A stretch of 64,000 nucleotides of DNA from Paragonimus westermani (taxonomy: Eukaryota; Platyhelminthes; Trematoda; Plagiorchiida; Troglotrematidae): positions 93,654 to 157,653 of the forward strand of contig QNGE01001014.1 in assembly GCA_008508345.1 (NCBI GenBank). The letters run 5' to 3'. Under the pieces are notes generated by a model that ran no database searches, was not told the DNA's origin, and worked only from the letters and a program-made list of their open reading frames with translations. Positions within the stretch are counted from its first letter, which is position 1. Each line of letters starts with the position of its first letter. Below are positions 48,438-60,835 of this stretch, piece by piece. Both the position numbers and the translations under genes were made by a program.

Positions 48438-51400
48438 ATCAAATAATCACATCCAAACGCTTAACCACAAACGTATGTGATTACTGTCAACATTGTCAGA
48501 TCATTTTGAAGTGCTTTATCAGTGATGCTTTGATCCAACTGATTTCCTCAACAGATTACAGCTAACGTTGCCTTCTTTAATGCACAATGCCGAATCCGGG
48601 CCTTTAACGTGCGGTCTTTTGCCGTCTTTTTTAATTCATTAACCTACGGAAATATGCCGACTCGTTGAGCAAACCTTGCCAGTTTTTCACTGACCGTCTG
48701 GGCAACGGTTGTTATCAGCGTCCTCATTGGCACATCCGAATCTTACAGTTGTCTACCTTGCTCATATCATGTTTGCTGTGAATATTATCCTCTCTACAAG
48801 TTGTACTTGGTTGAAAATAAGTTTGGGCAATCGTCGATTTTCTGCTTTCCAAATCACTTTTAGTCATCCAAATGTCATTCACGTATGCAACACACTTGCA
48901 TTAGTGCTCCCGCAATCTTATATAGTTTGGCCTCAGTTATATGATTAGATCATCAGAATCGTGTTCATCTGTCAGAACGAAATCCAAAAACAACCACATT
49001 TTTTTGTCGAACACCTCCAATTTTCTACTAATCTCTCCTCATTCGAGCAAAATAGATTCATCTTCATTATGTCGTTCCCAGGCAAGTTTTGTCATAATGC
49101 TCTTTGACAGCTGAATTATATTTTTTTAGAATAAGACGACAATTTGCTCATATAAAAAAATCTACCTCTAAAAGCAAACAGATAGAGTGCGCAATAAGTT
49201 GCCACTCATTCTATTATACTACTGCACAGCAAATTGACGAAAATTAGATAATGTGCAGCAGTGAGTGAGCTTTCTGACTACACCGTTTTTTAACGATACC
49301 TTAAGTGGAATTCACCGGAACAAATGTGCATAATCCTAAAAATATGCTTGCAGTGATAACTTTTTGGTTCAAAATTACTTAGATGCACTTCGACTAAAAG
49401 GTTTTATCGAAATCGCTTATATCCATGGACTGTATACACAATGATATCTTGATTTGTACTGTGACCTACCACTCTTGATCATTAAGTCATTAATTCGCAC
49501 GTCCTTTCTTCAGCCGCACTGTCCCGAGCAAAGTTCATGAAACCAGTAGTTAATCTAGGCATTGTTTCAACCTTTAGCAAGCAGATATTAGGTCCGAACT
49601 TCATTAAGTAACTGCTGCTTCCTGTCTGAACAAGGACTTGGACAGTGGTGGAAAAAATTGCACTAAGAGTTCACATTCTAGTTCTGCGTATCAAATCTTG
49701 TCACATAAGGCAACAAGGGGACATGAGCCTCCGTATTCTGAATTCCTGGAGTCAACCTTGATGTACGGCTGTAAAACGTTATCTTCAAGGAGAAAATTTA
49801 GTTACAGTGTTTATCTATTTCATTTGCCGCTTGTAAGCAATTATTAACGATGGAATCACCAAATGCGCAAAAGGATTGTCAGGAAACGAGGGTTCAGTCA
49901 GAGCAAACTAACAAACTCTGTATCGAACGCAATCTGACATCATCGAATTCCCCTGCCTGGGACTCACAATTCCTATGTCACTTCACCGCTCGACCCACAC
50001 AACCTTCTTCTTGGGGCCAGGTGTCCGCTGGTAAAGACAGCGCGCCTGCTGGTCGAAAAGAAAACAACTAAGTATGAAAGACTAAATTTGAAACTTGCCT
50101 AGGTAAACCTGGTACGTCTTCTCTATCGTAGACTGGTATGCTTAGCCGGAAACATCAGAAACATCACAACACCGATTGCCTGAACAGAACGAAGTTTCAA
50201 TTCATCAGTGAAACATCACCTCTTTCGGAGGGAAAACACTAGTTACGTTAACAACCGCAACTGGGTGACTGTCATAGTGAGTTTGGATTGGCCAGTTCGT
50301 TATTGTTTCCCATGACTTTGATTCAAGTAGTTCGGTCATTGAAACCCGACATAGATCCAAGTAAACTTTCCAGTCACCAACCAGAAATCATTTTGAGGTA
50401 TCACTGTTCCGCTGTTCCGACTGGTTGACACTCCTCGACCCAGGTTCTGCTCGAAGTAATTTGTACCTCATTCTTGAGTAGCCACAAATTTTGTTTTGAG
50501 AAATCTGTTCCTGTTCAGTCTTATTGTAGAAGCACTGAACCGGAACGTTTATACTGAGTGACGCTGTCATATATGATAAAAAAAGGGTCAGAAGTGTCTA
50601 TGCGATAATTTGTTATGGCTTGACTGGAAGAATCCGACTTTTACGTTTCATGTTGTGACGCTGTGTTAAATTACATAGTAAGTTTATGTAAACGTCTCGG
50701 AATCCACAAACAGCGTTTTGGTCACAGATTTCTCTGCCCGTAGCTCTTTCAGTGTGAATTAATGGGGAAACATGTTAGAAGCAGACAATATCACTCTCTT
50801 TCCAAATAAGGTGAAACCAACTTCCAACCATAGAACGCGCTCCATGTACTGTGTTAATCTAAGTCATATGCTTGGGGATGACTTCAGTGCAACTTGTCGT
50901 TTATAACACGTGGGCTACGTGCACTTTTAAACAAAAACATCTCGGTTTCAAAGTCTCCTAATTAATTAACAAACAGCGCATGTACATAGTTGAAACATTA
51001 TCGAGTACGATGTACGCATTTTATCGAGGAGTTGTCGCTGGCCATATCTGACTGCATCCTCAACTATAAATGTAAGGCTTAACTTCATTAAATAAGCAGA
51101 TGCACTGACTGGAAGTGGACAAGCGTCGACGTGATTTGTTTCTTATCTGTTACCAGATGAGTGTCTGACTAGTCCCTCGGACATTAAGAGTTAACTGGTA
51201 GAGCGGTATACAACGTACAAGTTTGAGCTGATAACCTCAGCCAATGGAGCAAGCATCATGAACAGAAATGCTCAGATTACTATTCGTGGTGAGTGACCAT
51301 CCTTGTTCAATATATAACAGTAGCTTTTCCCAAATGTGAAGGACTAGTATGTGTCTGTTGTCCAAATAGAATATACCTCACAATTATGCAAGATGATAGC

Positions 51401-53699
51401 CAGTATGTGGCGTCAAAGAGGACGTAACCGGTTTTAGCGTTCTTCTACAGGTTGTGCTAGTCTGCAAATGCAGCTGTAAAAGTGTACTTTTGCAGTATCC
51501 ATGCGATAATTTATATTTGAAGTTAAGGTTACTGCGTTATTATTTGTATCAACAACAAAAAGTGTGGGGTATAGTTTCATGTCCGCAACTTACTCCTTAC
51601 CAGTTGAAAGGGTTGTTCAGTCGACTATCAGTTCCATGAGCATCATTCACAATAAGCTTGTTGGGATGGTATAAGTCCAACACACCGAGTTGTCGAGGCA
51701 CCCTCGCAGCGGAATTAATTTGACTTTAAGAGATGAAAAACGTGAACACTGCGATGTCATTCCTGTAAGCGCCGCTGGCAAAGTGGTTACAAGATTTGTG
51801 ACTTGCTAGCACCTGGTAAGTTTGGACAGGTATAGTTTACTTAATGGGAAAGTCCTTTGATGTAAACGAACCAAGTACCGCACAATGTTCAGCACATAGA
51901 CTTATTCGTTCACACGTAAAACATGGTGGACGCATACAGAACGATGTTTAACTTTGCGTTCTAGTTTTGTCGATTATTCTTTACGCTATATTCAGATCAG
52001 TAAGACTGCATCTCCCAACCTTAAATTACAGCTTGCTTCAGCAGTCATGTCAGTTTTGATCACTTAGCTGTGATAAAATACTTGCCCTCGAGACTTTTAA
52101 GTTAACATCTTTATCCAAAAATTTATCAAGACTGAATTAGTCAATCACGCTTTGACCACTAGAATGGCCTGATCAACTGTTGCAAACTTTTAATGCTTAA
52201 GTTCTGTTGATTCAATGTTCCATCTCATACATTTCGGAAACCACTGCTATGTCCTGACTGTTTCCATTCTTTGCTGGAGACTATTGGATATAACAGATCA
52301 TCGGTGAGGGATCCAAATTAGTTTCTTAATGTTAAGACCGGTATATTTTATCCATTTGTGCACATACTCTGCGTGCATCGTTTGTGATGGGAATTACCGC
52401 TTGGCAAACCTAGGTGGCAAACCTCTATCTCAAGCCGTCAGTTTCTACTTACTCCCACCGTAATCATTCGTAGACGTAAAACGAGGGCGCTTTTTCGAGT
52501 TTTACATCTTCTAGGATAGATCACGAGCGATTCCATACAAACATGAGCTTCACTAGGCCTGAAGGGTGAATTTGCTGGTAAACCTGGTTTTGGTTTCCAC
52601 TTACCAGGTGTAGTTGAATGGTTCTAAATGGTTCACACTCACCAAACCGTAATGTCTGTAGGTGCAACTTTTGACGGATACACCGAGATATCAATCGTAT
52701 CTTCAGTGTCACACAAGTGAACTGATTTCAGATTGACTTGTCTTACGAGGTAATAACATTGTAACTTTCGTGTTCTTTTTCTCAAGTAACCTTAAAATCC
52801 TCACTCACAATTTGTTCAAACCAGTTAGATACATAAAGACTTCCTATCTCCACTCAACCGGTTGCATCGAAAATGTGTAATCCTCATTAACAATTCTGTT
52901 TTCCTCATTAAACCTCACCGCAGATAGACTTTGGCTTTCTCTCATAGATAAGTCTACTGTCTGCGTATAACCTCATAAATCTGTTTTGATTTCTTGGATC
53001 ACATTGTTTTACGCTCAAGCCCTCCTGAAATATTGATGACTCGTTAACACCGACAGTAATATTTCCAGACACCAGTACTGAATATTAGATGCAGTTACAT
53101 CCGTGACAAAAGAGCATCAGAAGTGTACCTGGACAAAAAATGTACAGTTCTACTAGACACTGTTGAAAATAAACATTTCTTCTAGTCCGATCATCAAAAA
53201 CGACAAATATGTAGTGTCGAAAGTTAACACATTCTCCCTTTTCATTCACATGTGTAAACCATTAGACTATAGGCAAACTGTGTCAGCAACGGTAAGAACT
53301 ATCGCCAATAAACTAAATGTTGGAGGTTGAAATGATAACATGTACGAGACGGACAAACTATTTGAGTTAATGTTGCATGCATATGACTTGAGCTAAGTAG
53401 TGACAACCCATCGATATTGCTTCGAAAAACGCGATCGGTCTAGTTTGCAGACTATCAAACAAGTCGGATGAGTTGAGCGAATCAACAGATCTACGTACTG
53501 CTTTCAATGACCGTCACACCATCGGGTGCATCGACTTTTAAGTATATCGTCAGCCGTAGTCTACCGTGGGCACTAACGTGGTCTGACGAAATGCGACTCT
53601 TGCGTACGTCATCGCATCTGCATGTGAATTGATAGATGACATGAAACAGTGATCAACTCAGTAAGATAAGATTGTAAGCAAGCGACTGAAAAGCAATCC
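48438..53699. other. No firmly supported gene
   Basis: Possible but unconvincing coding pieces are 48709-48948 (+), the Ser/Asn/Gln-rich frame 49850-50071 (+, with a possible donor GCTG/GTAAAG at about 50030) and 51454-51639 (+). The last follows an acceptor CGTTCTTCTACAG and reads LVCKCSCKSVLLQYPC. If the 47-62 kb exons form one gene, this stretch is intron with perhaps one or two unseen exons. Confidence 0.35.
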
Positions 53700-53890
53700 A
53701 ATTTGACCGCAGAAGTTGTATTCAGATAAACCATTTAGCTAACCCTATTCGTAAGGACACACGAGACCTGAGTTTAGTTCTTATTAGAGCTCATGAGTAA
53801 TGCATATCCTCGTCAGAGCAAGGATTTGCACTCCCGCTTGTAAGACTAGCGTGTAAATCACCATACTAGTAACCTCACAATGAACTTGAC
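53700..53890 (-). mobile_element. tRNA-derived SINE (S6)
   Basis: On the - strand: GTGAGGTTACTAGTATGGTG head, AGTGCAAATCC B box, body GAGGATATGCATTACTCATG, AGCTCTAATAAGAACTAAAC, and 3' part TCTGAATACAACTTCTGCGG followed by TCAAAT. All blocks occur in family order, with more decay than the copy at 38.2 kb. Confidence 0.8.
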
Positions 53891-54139
53891 CGAATAGTCA
53901 TGTAAATGCTCGGACACAACCGTGTATGTCAAAAATTCATCTTAATTGATCGATTTGAAAAAAGAAACTGAGATGTTCCGTTCACTCTGAACGATAAGCC
54001 ACCTGACGGAATTGCTAAGTTAGATTTAAGTCGATGCGTCCACTGAACCTACTGAACAGTCCTTAATTTAATGATAAAATTTCGAAGACTCAACTACGAT
54101 CCAATAGGCTTTCCTTCTGAAAAAACTTCTGCGCATCAG

Positions 54140-54217
54140 AAACGTACTTTTTTCCACATAAATACTTCCGACCTAATTTTACCGTTTTCTGTGTACACTG
54201 TTCTGTTGGTATCGTAT
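54140..54217 (+). CDS. Candidate FN3 exon: strands E-F
   Basis: The acceptor (AACTTCTGCGCATCAG) and donor (CGTAT/GTAAAG) enclose 26 codons, phase 0 at both ends. The product includes FHINTSDLILPFSVYTVLLV. In FN3 domains the turn between strands E and F reads as a hydrophobic-x-L.P.T.Y.V.V pattern; DLILPFSVYTVLLV fits it, with the conserved Leu, Pro and Tyr in place. Same strand and same intron phase as the exon at 47152, so the two could lie in one gene. Very short, so chance is not excluded. Confidence 0.38.
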
Positions 54218-55006
54218 GTAAAGTTGGAGACTGTAGAAAACAGCCAATTTTAAAGTCAGACAACACACAGCAACAGTGAATGGGAAGAAACGGCAGACGT
54301 ACAAGAACTCATCATCATCATCAAAGCGACTGAGTAACAAAATGACAACAACTTAGGTTGGAAAAACCAAAGAGGATAGGATTTGAAATTTCTTCAAACT
54401 ATCACAATTCACCTCCGTACCTTTACTCTTCCCAATCGACTTCTGTTGCATGTGACATAAATACAAGGTTTCCCTACACTTCATTAACAAATATTCCAAC
54501 ATTAAACTGGTAATACTCATTTTTGGCACATACAAAAATGATTACAGGTTACTTTAATTGATACGGTTTCGTTTAAATAGGCTTCATAAATGAGGGTACA
54601 ATACACAGTAACAAAGTGGTCGGTAAAAAGAATACAGGATCGTGCGAAGGTCACGTGACATCGTCAAACTGACCCAAACCTGGGGTGACGATAGGTCATC
54701 TTGGAACTGGATGTACCATACCAATCAGTCTGCATTGTAATTACCCAGTTTTTGTACAAGGTGTCTGGGAGTATAATCCTCGTCATCACAAGAGATTCCT
54801 TGAAACTAAAACTTTAGTCTGGACTTGCAGTATCTAAGCGCCATCACAAAATAACGAACTGAACCGTTTCAGAACCAGGAAGAATTTAGTCTTCCAGCGA
54901 ATGCAATCAACAATAAAAGTGGTTTATTATAAATACTGTACATCACCCACACTTGCTGACAACTGTTGCGTTCTCACTGGCATTGCAGTAAGCCTCTTAA
55001 CAAAAC

Positions 55007-55132
55007 AAGCACTGGACTCGAGTTTCGCTCTTGTTAGAGCTCATCGATAAAGCTAGAACTAGAACACTGGCCACGCTTTTATGAGGCAACCGTGTTTACC
55101 ACTGAGCCACTGACTCCACACAAGACGTGACT
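55007..55132 (-). mobile_element. tRNA-derived SINE, clear tRNA-like head (S7)
   Basis: On the - strand TGGCTCAGTGG (55099-55109) is a perfect A box and reads like the D-arm of a tRNA (GTGGCTCAGTGGTAAACACG). GGTTGCCTCATAAAAGCGTG and a degraded B-box region follow. The body GAGCTCTAACAAGAGCGAAA and CTCGAGTCCAGTGCTT closes the copy, which is 3'-truncated. Confidence 0.85.
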
Positions 55133-55645
55133 GAAGTACCGTACGCATACTCTGAAACACCTTCATTTGCAAGTAATTTTCACTTTTCCTCATTGCTCTG
55201 AGAAAAGATACAATGACTGTCTTTTTAACCCCAGTCGTTGACTTCATGCCTAGGATTTCTCACCAAGTTGGAACCGTGCCAATGATAAACTTGTTTAGCG
55301 ATATCATGACTACTCATGTGTAGTAGCAGGTTTGGCTTATTGTATGAATTGTCATTTACATACGATCAATTTCCACAAGATTGGGTGCTAAACATTTCTG
55401 AGGTTTGTGAATGCAACCAAGCATTATCTATGTAGAGTAATGGATAATCTGTACCTGATAAGGAAAAGATGTTGTAGTAATTTTGTCAGAGCGAGACAGA
55501 CGAACAGACGCAAAAGGAAATACTACGGTGTTTACCTCTGCACTTAAATATGTGACGACCGTTATGCAGAACGCCACGCGTTAATCAGCAAATATGAATT
55601 AGCATCAGACAGATCCTCATCCAACCTAAAAACTTGTTTTGTCAG

Positions 55646-55790
55646 TGCACAAGTAATATATTGCTTGATGCGATGAAGAGTGCATGCAATTCGAGGGAGT
55701 CTGATACGTTGATATATTGGAATAACCATCGGATGAAGGAACTATGTTTCATCCGACACATTAGCCATGGGTTGTCAGCTTTCAAACTTG
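55646..55790 (+). CDS. Candidate internal exon, YWTD-like blade
   Basis: This exon has the best pair of splice sites in the window: acceptor AAAACTTGTTTTGTCAG and consensus donor CTTG/GTGAGT. Only one frame is open through it (48 codons, phase 0 to phase 1). The product contains three Cys and the segment SDTLIYWNNHRMKELCFI. In six-bladed YWTD propellers (LDL-receptor and Sevenless/ROS type) a blade reads .LYWTD.....I....L.G; LIYWNN...KEL fits loosely. As an exon it is fairly convincing; the domain call is inference. Confidence 0.45.
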
Positions 55791-58665
55791 GTGAGTTGGT
55801 CATATTTGATGACAAACAAGAGGCCATTTATTATATGCAATAGTTGGAAAACTTTCTGCTGCTATCTGTTCCAGCACACTGATAAGGATTGTGGATGCAT
55901 AACAAGACAAACGTTATTTCAAGTCTCGTATATTTCGATGGCGTAGATGCTTCTTAAATTAGCCAGGGCTACAGGCTTGTAAGTGTCCAGTCTTGATCTG
56001 AACCCTTGCACAACATTTGCAGCTTATCAGATTCTCTCGTATTTTAAAATGCGAAAATTTTTAGTTGAATGGTAAATTTTCTCATAAAAATTTATCCATC
56101 CTAGCAAGTAGTGGTCTGTTGAAATAACATATTAACCACAATCTTTACGTAAAATTCGGAGCAAGTATGTGGATATGTGTACAAAACACGAATCTTGTGA
56201 AATAATTCGCATACAAAATGTTTCCTTTTCGCCTAGAGTCTAGCAGAACCAGAATGATCTCAGCAACCTTATGAGTGATTCGTAGTCACTGTTTTTAAGT
56301 CAGTGGAGCCTCCAATGAATTTTGAGAAACACCTGACTGGTTCATTGTGCCAACAATATGCAGTGTCTGAAACGTGGTATAAAATCAGCGAAAAAAGTTA
56401 ATGAACATGCGCATCGACCCTTTCGGTCGACTGAGACATCCTGTTAGTCGACCATCCCAGAAACTGTTTATGTAAGCGAATTTAAAGAAACCCTAACATA
56501 TCTACCGAAAGCAACCGGAGTTGAATTGTTGAACTGCATTTCTATGTAATCATGCAGTTCTCGTAATAGGTATGCCAAATTTTCTCGGTGGGGTGTGCAT
56601 TCGATCAGCTTACTCTTCTACCACACAAATTAAGAAATGCTTTTTAACGGGGCACCATCGTAAAACTGTCCTTGTCAAGATTTTCTTCGTATACCTTACG
56701 TTAGATGCAACAGGGTCGTCGGTTGGTCTCAGGATATTGTTTTTTATCCTCGCCACTTGCGCTGGCGACGCTTGTTGTTTGAGTTTGGTGGTAAAAAGCT
56801 CTCAGCGTATGACGTTTTGTAAGATGTTCTGGCAGTTAGAAGGCTCCTTTTTCATAACACCTTGAAGAAAACGATAAGTCAGTTGAACTCTGCCGCTGCA
56901 CTTGTGGATACAACAAACCATGGTACTTTCAGGAAGTGATCTTGGGCAAACCTGTAGAATAGATAGAAACTGACGATCCTAGAGCTTGACTTATCCATCC
57001 GGATCGACAAACCGAGTGTGCCAATAGGTTAGTTTTTCTGCAGACAACATATTAAAGAGTGGTTGTCCAGGCAGGACATTAAACTCACTTGCTCCAAATC
57101 ACACAAAAAGTCTATCATCTTTTTTCTAACCTGGACTGTTTACTTTACTTCAAGTTGAAAAAGGTTTCGATTTGAAGCACGGTTCAGTTTCTATTTTGGT
57201 AACCCAGCGCAAACGGTACTAGTGTGAAATTCGTGAAAGTCACAAGCACGTTTATGTCTGCTAAACTAATTATGCTGTAGGTCCAAAGTGTTTGTGCGCT
57301 GTCAACTTCTCATAGCAAACAAACAACTGTGAAAACGTCACGTTTCAGAATGCGCGCATTTTGACATTCGATCTGGTCACCTGTTTTGCATTGTGACCAG
57401 TCTTCAAAGGTGTTAGTCAAACACCCCTCAGGTATATTTTTCCGCTACCCACGGTAACAAAACGTTTATCCATTTGTTGATATCTCATTATTTAAACAGT
57501 GTGTAGCCGAAAATACAAAGCGACGTGCTACTGATGAGTAGTTTGGCAAGTTTGAGGATGCTGAAAGAGACCCAGTTGTGAAAAAAACTAAACTTCGGTT
57601 GGATTCGGACCACCAGTAAAGTTGCTTACCCCAAAGCGGCAAGCTCTCTTCAAGTTAAGGTAAGAAACCATGTCGAAAGATCAGAAATCCCACATAAGGA
57701 CTTAGTTACCCTCCCAATTTACTGTCTCATATGGAATCCACTAAACAATTCAGTATACTGACTGTTCAAATGAAATTTTTAATGTTTGCGCCGAATTCCA
57801 TCAAACGACATCGTTTAACACCGAAGCTATGTTACTGACAAATAATTGGATGATCCAGCCAAAATCCAGATTTCTCACAATCAGGTCTCTTCTGCAAAAA
57901 TAGAATGTTAGCAAGATGAATCAATACGGAGTAGAATAAAACACCGGGTTGCTAATTTACATCAATTGATTGTTTTTCTGCACGTATACATTTCTGTCTG
58001 TGGTGTTTTGCAACTTCACTTTAATGTAGCGAACATAAAGTTTTCATTTGAACGTTTCAGTTGATTAAAACAAGTCAAATTTGGATTGCTTACAATCTAA
58101 ATGCGGTTTCATATTGCTTGCTGAGATACGTCAATAGTTATTACTGATAATCAGTTGCCGTAGAATTATGATAAAACCCTGGTTGAAACTGGACAGAACT
58201 TACAGGTTATAAACATTATCTACTCTCACACATTATCAGTTGATTCGCATTAGAAATTAAAATGATATTGTCCATGCTTCACGAAACTCAGCTGAGCAAC
58301 TGAAACTTTTACACTACTGTGTTTACTTAACTCTCGTCATTCTGAAGGTCCTTAGAAAAGGCCTTAATAGAGCAAGATCTTTTCAATCAAAGCGATAAAT
58401 ATGAACTGGGTTGTAGTGTGAACCCAAGTTGATTGGTTCCACGTATGACCTCCACAATCAATTCTTCCGTGAGAACAATCTAATCAGTTCAAGTACAGGT
58501 TAGCATTGTTCATGGAACGATCATTTTTTATTACGAGGTTGAACAAAAGAGAAATGATAACACACGATTCCTACTCAACCAGAATTCGTGTATTTTCAAA
58601 TAACATTTTGTCACCCACTATTTCATTCACAAAAAGAGTTGTCTTTGATATCGTTGCTGCTCCAG
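55791..58665. other. No firmly supported gene
   Basis: It would be intron if the flanking exons belong together. A good acceptor at 58060 (TTTTCATTTGAACGTTTCAG) is followed by IKTSQIWIAYNLNAVSY in phase 0, but no convincing donor follows. The 97-codon frame 56572-56865 (+) has no motif. Confidence 0.35.
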
Positions 58666-58744
58666 AAACGAATATACTGTTAACGTCACTGCTTTGTACG
58701 ATTTAGTGTTCTGTGTCGTGAAGTCTTCTACAACAAAAGCCAGA
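58666..58744 (+). CDS. Candidate FN3 exon start: strand F
   Basis: A strong acceptor (GATATCGTTGCTGCTCCAG) opens, in phase 2, the reading NEYTVNVTALYD. Strand F of FN3 domains typically reads EYTV.V.AL.D, so the match is close. The frame continues to a TGA at 58742-58744. The true exon end is unclear because no consensus donor is visible after ALYD; GCTTT/GTACGA is a weak possibility. The motif is short, but its position right behind a strong acceptor adds weight. Confidence 0.32.
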
Positions 58745-60349
58745 TGAAATATAACGATGTTCATTTTTTCAAAAATCGTTCACCGTCAGTCTTTTCTGGT
58801 TTATTTTAATCACAACATTCACTTAGAACACGCGTAGCAAACAGCGGTTTGAGTCCAAATTTGGCTTTATGTAATTCAATGGGACGAACTCGTACATTAG
58901 TTCGCTGGTACTAATTCGTGGGTTATATCGTCTTAGGACTAATCATCTCCACTAGTCATGTATGAAGAATTCAGGAAACTGGATTACTTATGCCCCAATA
59001 AAATCATATAAATCAGATGAAAATCATGTCGGCCCGGTGATCTATGAGCACTGAGGAGGTTTGACATGGTCAATTGGTTTTGAGGCACCTTAGGCAAAAC
59101 CATGGTCATTTAGGTGATACACACTTGTTGTCAGTATGTACTGGTTCATTTCAACCATATTTCTTATCTTACATACTAATGACTTATGTGAACTGAATAG
59201 TAACAGCCAGGTTTGCAAGCAACTATTATGTGATGAACTATATCCTCAGTAGCTTTAATAGAAAAAATAGACTTTCCTGTAGATTTTCTAAAACAGCAAG
59301 TCCTTGAAGTATAAATATGACTTACTGTAACCGTTAGTTTTAACCTAACCGTAACAGTTTGTATGTGAACAACAACCGAAGTTTTGGTGACCAGTGTCTT
59401 GCTTGCTAAACAATTTTCCAACGTTTACTTTTAGCGCCAATACACTCGTTTCAAATACTTTTGTACAGATACTTCTAAAATTGGGCTGACACAATCTTAC
59501 TTTCCTTCGCACCGTTGTTATTATTTTGTGATTCATTTCTAATTTCTTTATGTCTTTTTATCGAACGTCACACGGTCATTTGGACAGACAGAAGAAAATA
59601 TTCATTACGGAGTTACTGTTGTTTGAATAAATACGAACACGAAAGTGTCATGTGTAAGGTTCACAAGGTTTATTCTTGGTACAATATGTTAACTAACGTT
59701 AGATATGCTGTACTGTGTAACCTGTCCCTCGATATCATGTGACCACATTTCCTCTGGTGCATAACACAATGTTGCACATGTTTATGAGAACAGAACGAAC
59801 AGATAGTTTGAAGCAAATGAATTGAATTATACAAGCAACGTATAGAGATTACCGCGATAAATTTGTTACGTACGTAAAATGATTTAAATCAACGCCACTT
59901 CCGTACACACAATGGACATCATTTCCTGATTGCGCACAACCCTTCTTACCCTGTTTCCTTCCGCGCAAAAAGTGGACAATGTTTCGTTTAAATTTATCTT
60001 ACAGTTACAGGTTTTCAAGATAAAGTACTGGTTTTCAGGGTGTTCTGTTCACTTCATATTCAGCTGCACCATCTAGTTACGTTCCAGCCTTCGTCTAAAC
60101 GACGTCTAGTATTCGCGTTTCAACAAATAATCACATTCGACTTGTCAAGGAAGGGGCATATCGTCGCATCGAATAGAAACGGTGATTAGGCAGTGCTGGA
60201 ACTTAGAACTGATGGTATTTTGTTTAAAGTGGTTGCACTTCTTCTCAGGCTCTTTCTCGCAAATTAGCTGACACAATTAGTATTGACTGACCAACTGTCT
60301 TTTTCTAACTCTAATCAAACATGGAACTGTTAAGAATTATGTGTCAACC
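58745..60349. other. No firmly supported gene
   Basis: A + strand frame at 59515-59742 includes TVIWTDRRKYSLRSY, which looks like a YWTD blade. No AG acceptor lies in the open frame before it, so it is not listed as an exon. A good donor-like site (TGTAAG/GTTCAC) follows. Confidence 0.35.
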
Positions 60350-60475
60350 GGAGTCTGGCCCTTGTACGAGATTCATTTAAGAACGAAACGCGGTTCTGGC
60401 GCTTTCCTCCAGAATCGGCTATCCAAAAAGCATATATGAATGCGAGGGATGTAATCAAATGTGTTCGGTATTGCA
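60350..60475 (+). mobile_element. tRNA-derived SINE, strongly decayed copy (S8)
   Basis: CGGAGTCTGGCCCTTGTACG, GAACGAAACGCGGTTCTGGC, GCTTTCCTCC and TGAATGCGAGGGATGTAATC followed by AAATGTG follow the order of the family (B-box region, GAGCGAAACTCGA, GTGCTTCTTT, TGAATGCGA...ATCAAATGTG). Heavily diverged; recognised by order of blocks. Confidence 0.5.
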
Positions 60476-60639
60476 TATGAAATAATCTCAATCCTGGACT
60501 TCTATTAAAAACTGAACGGAGAGATTCTGCCTACCCTTCGTTCTAAAAGATTTCGCAAGCTAAATGCTGTTCACATAAGATCATGGTTGAGCGTTTGAAT
60601 ATGATCATTCTGGTACACCTATCGTGAGTTTACTGGCTG

Positions 60640-60835
60640 TCTGCTTAGCACACTAGTCTCACAAACACGAGGATCGGAGTGCGAACTCCGGCTGGGACAA
60701 AAATGTGCACGACTGGTGAGCTACAGTAAGTATGAAACTGGTGTCTAGTGCTTCCTTTCACTGGAGGCTAATCAATGAGCTCATCTGAACGCGAAGTCCA
60801 CAGTCAAGTCGGGGTGAGTTCATTCTGAAATACTC
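60640..60835 (+). mobile_element. tRNA-derived SINE (S9)
   Basis: A box TAGCACACTAG (60646-60656) matches 10 of 11 consensus positions, and a B-box region GAGTGCGAACTCCGG follows. The body runs through AATGTGCACGACTGGTGAGC and GTCTAGTGCTTCC to a 3' part CTGAACGCGAAGTCCACAGT. It lies about 165 bases downstream of the copy at 60.4 kb, in the same orientation. Confidence 0.8.

Noticed and set aside
54310..54322. Short ATC repeat
   Set aside because: About four units only; ordinary simple sequence.
55099..55109. tRNA gene suggested by a perfect A box
   Set aside because: The acceptor stem does not close and the sequence continues into the SINE body; it is a SINE head, as at 38327 and 32685.
59515..59742. 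Frame with an IWTD motif resembling a YWTD blade
   Set aside because: No acceptor AG lies within the open frame upstream of the motif, so it cannot be a normal internal exon; possible chance match.
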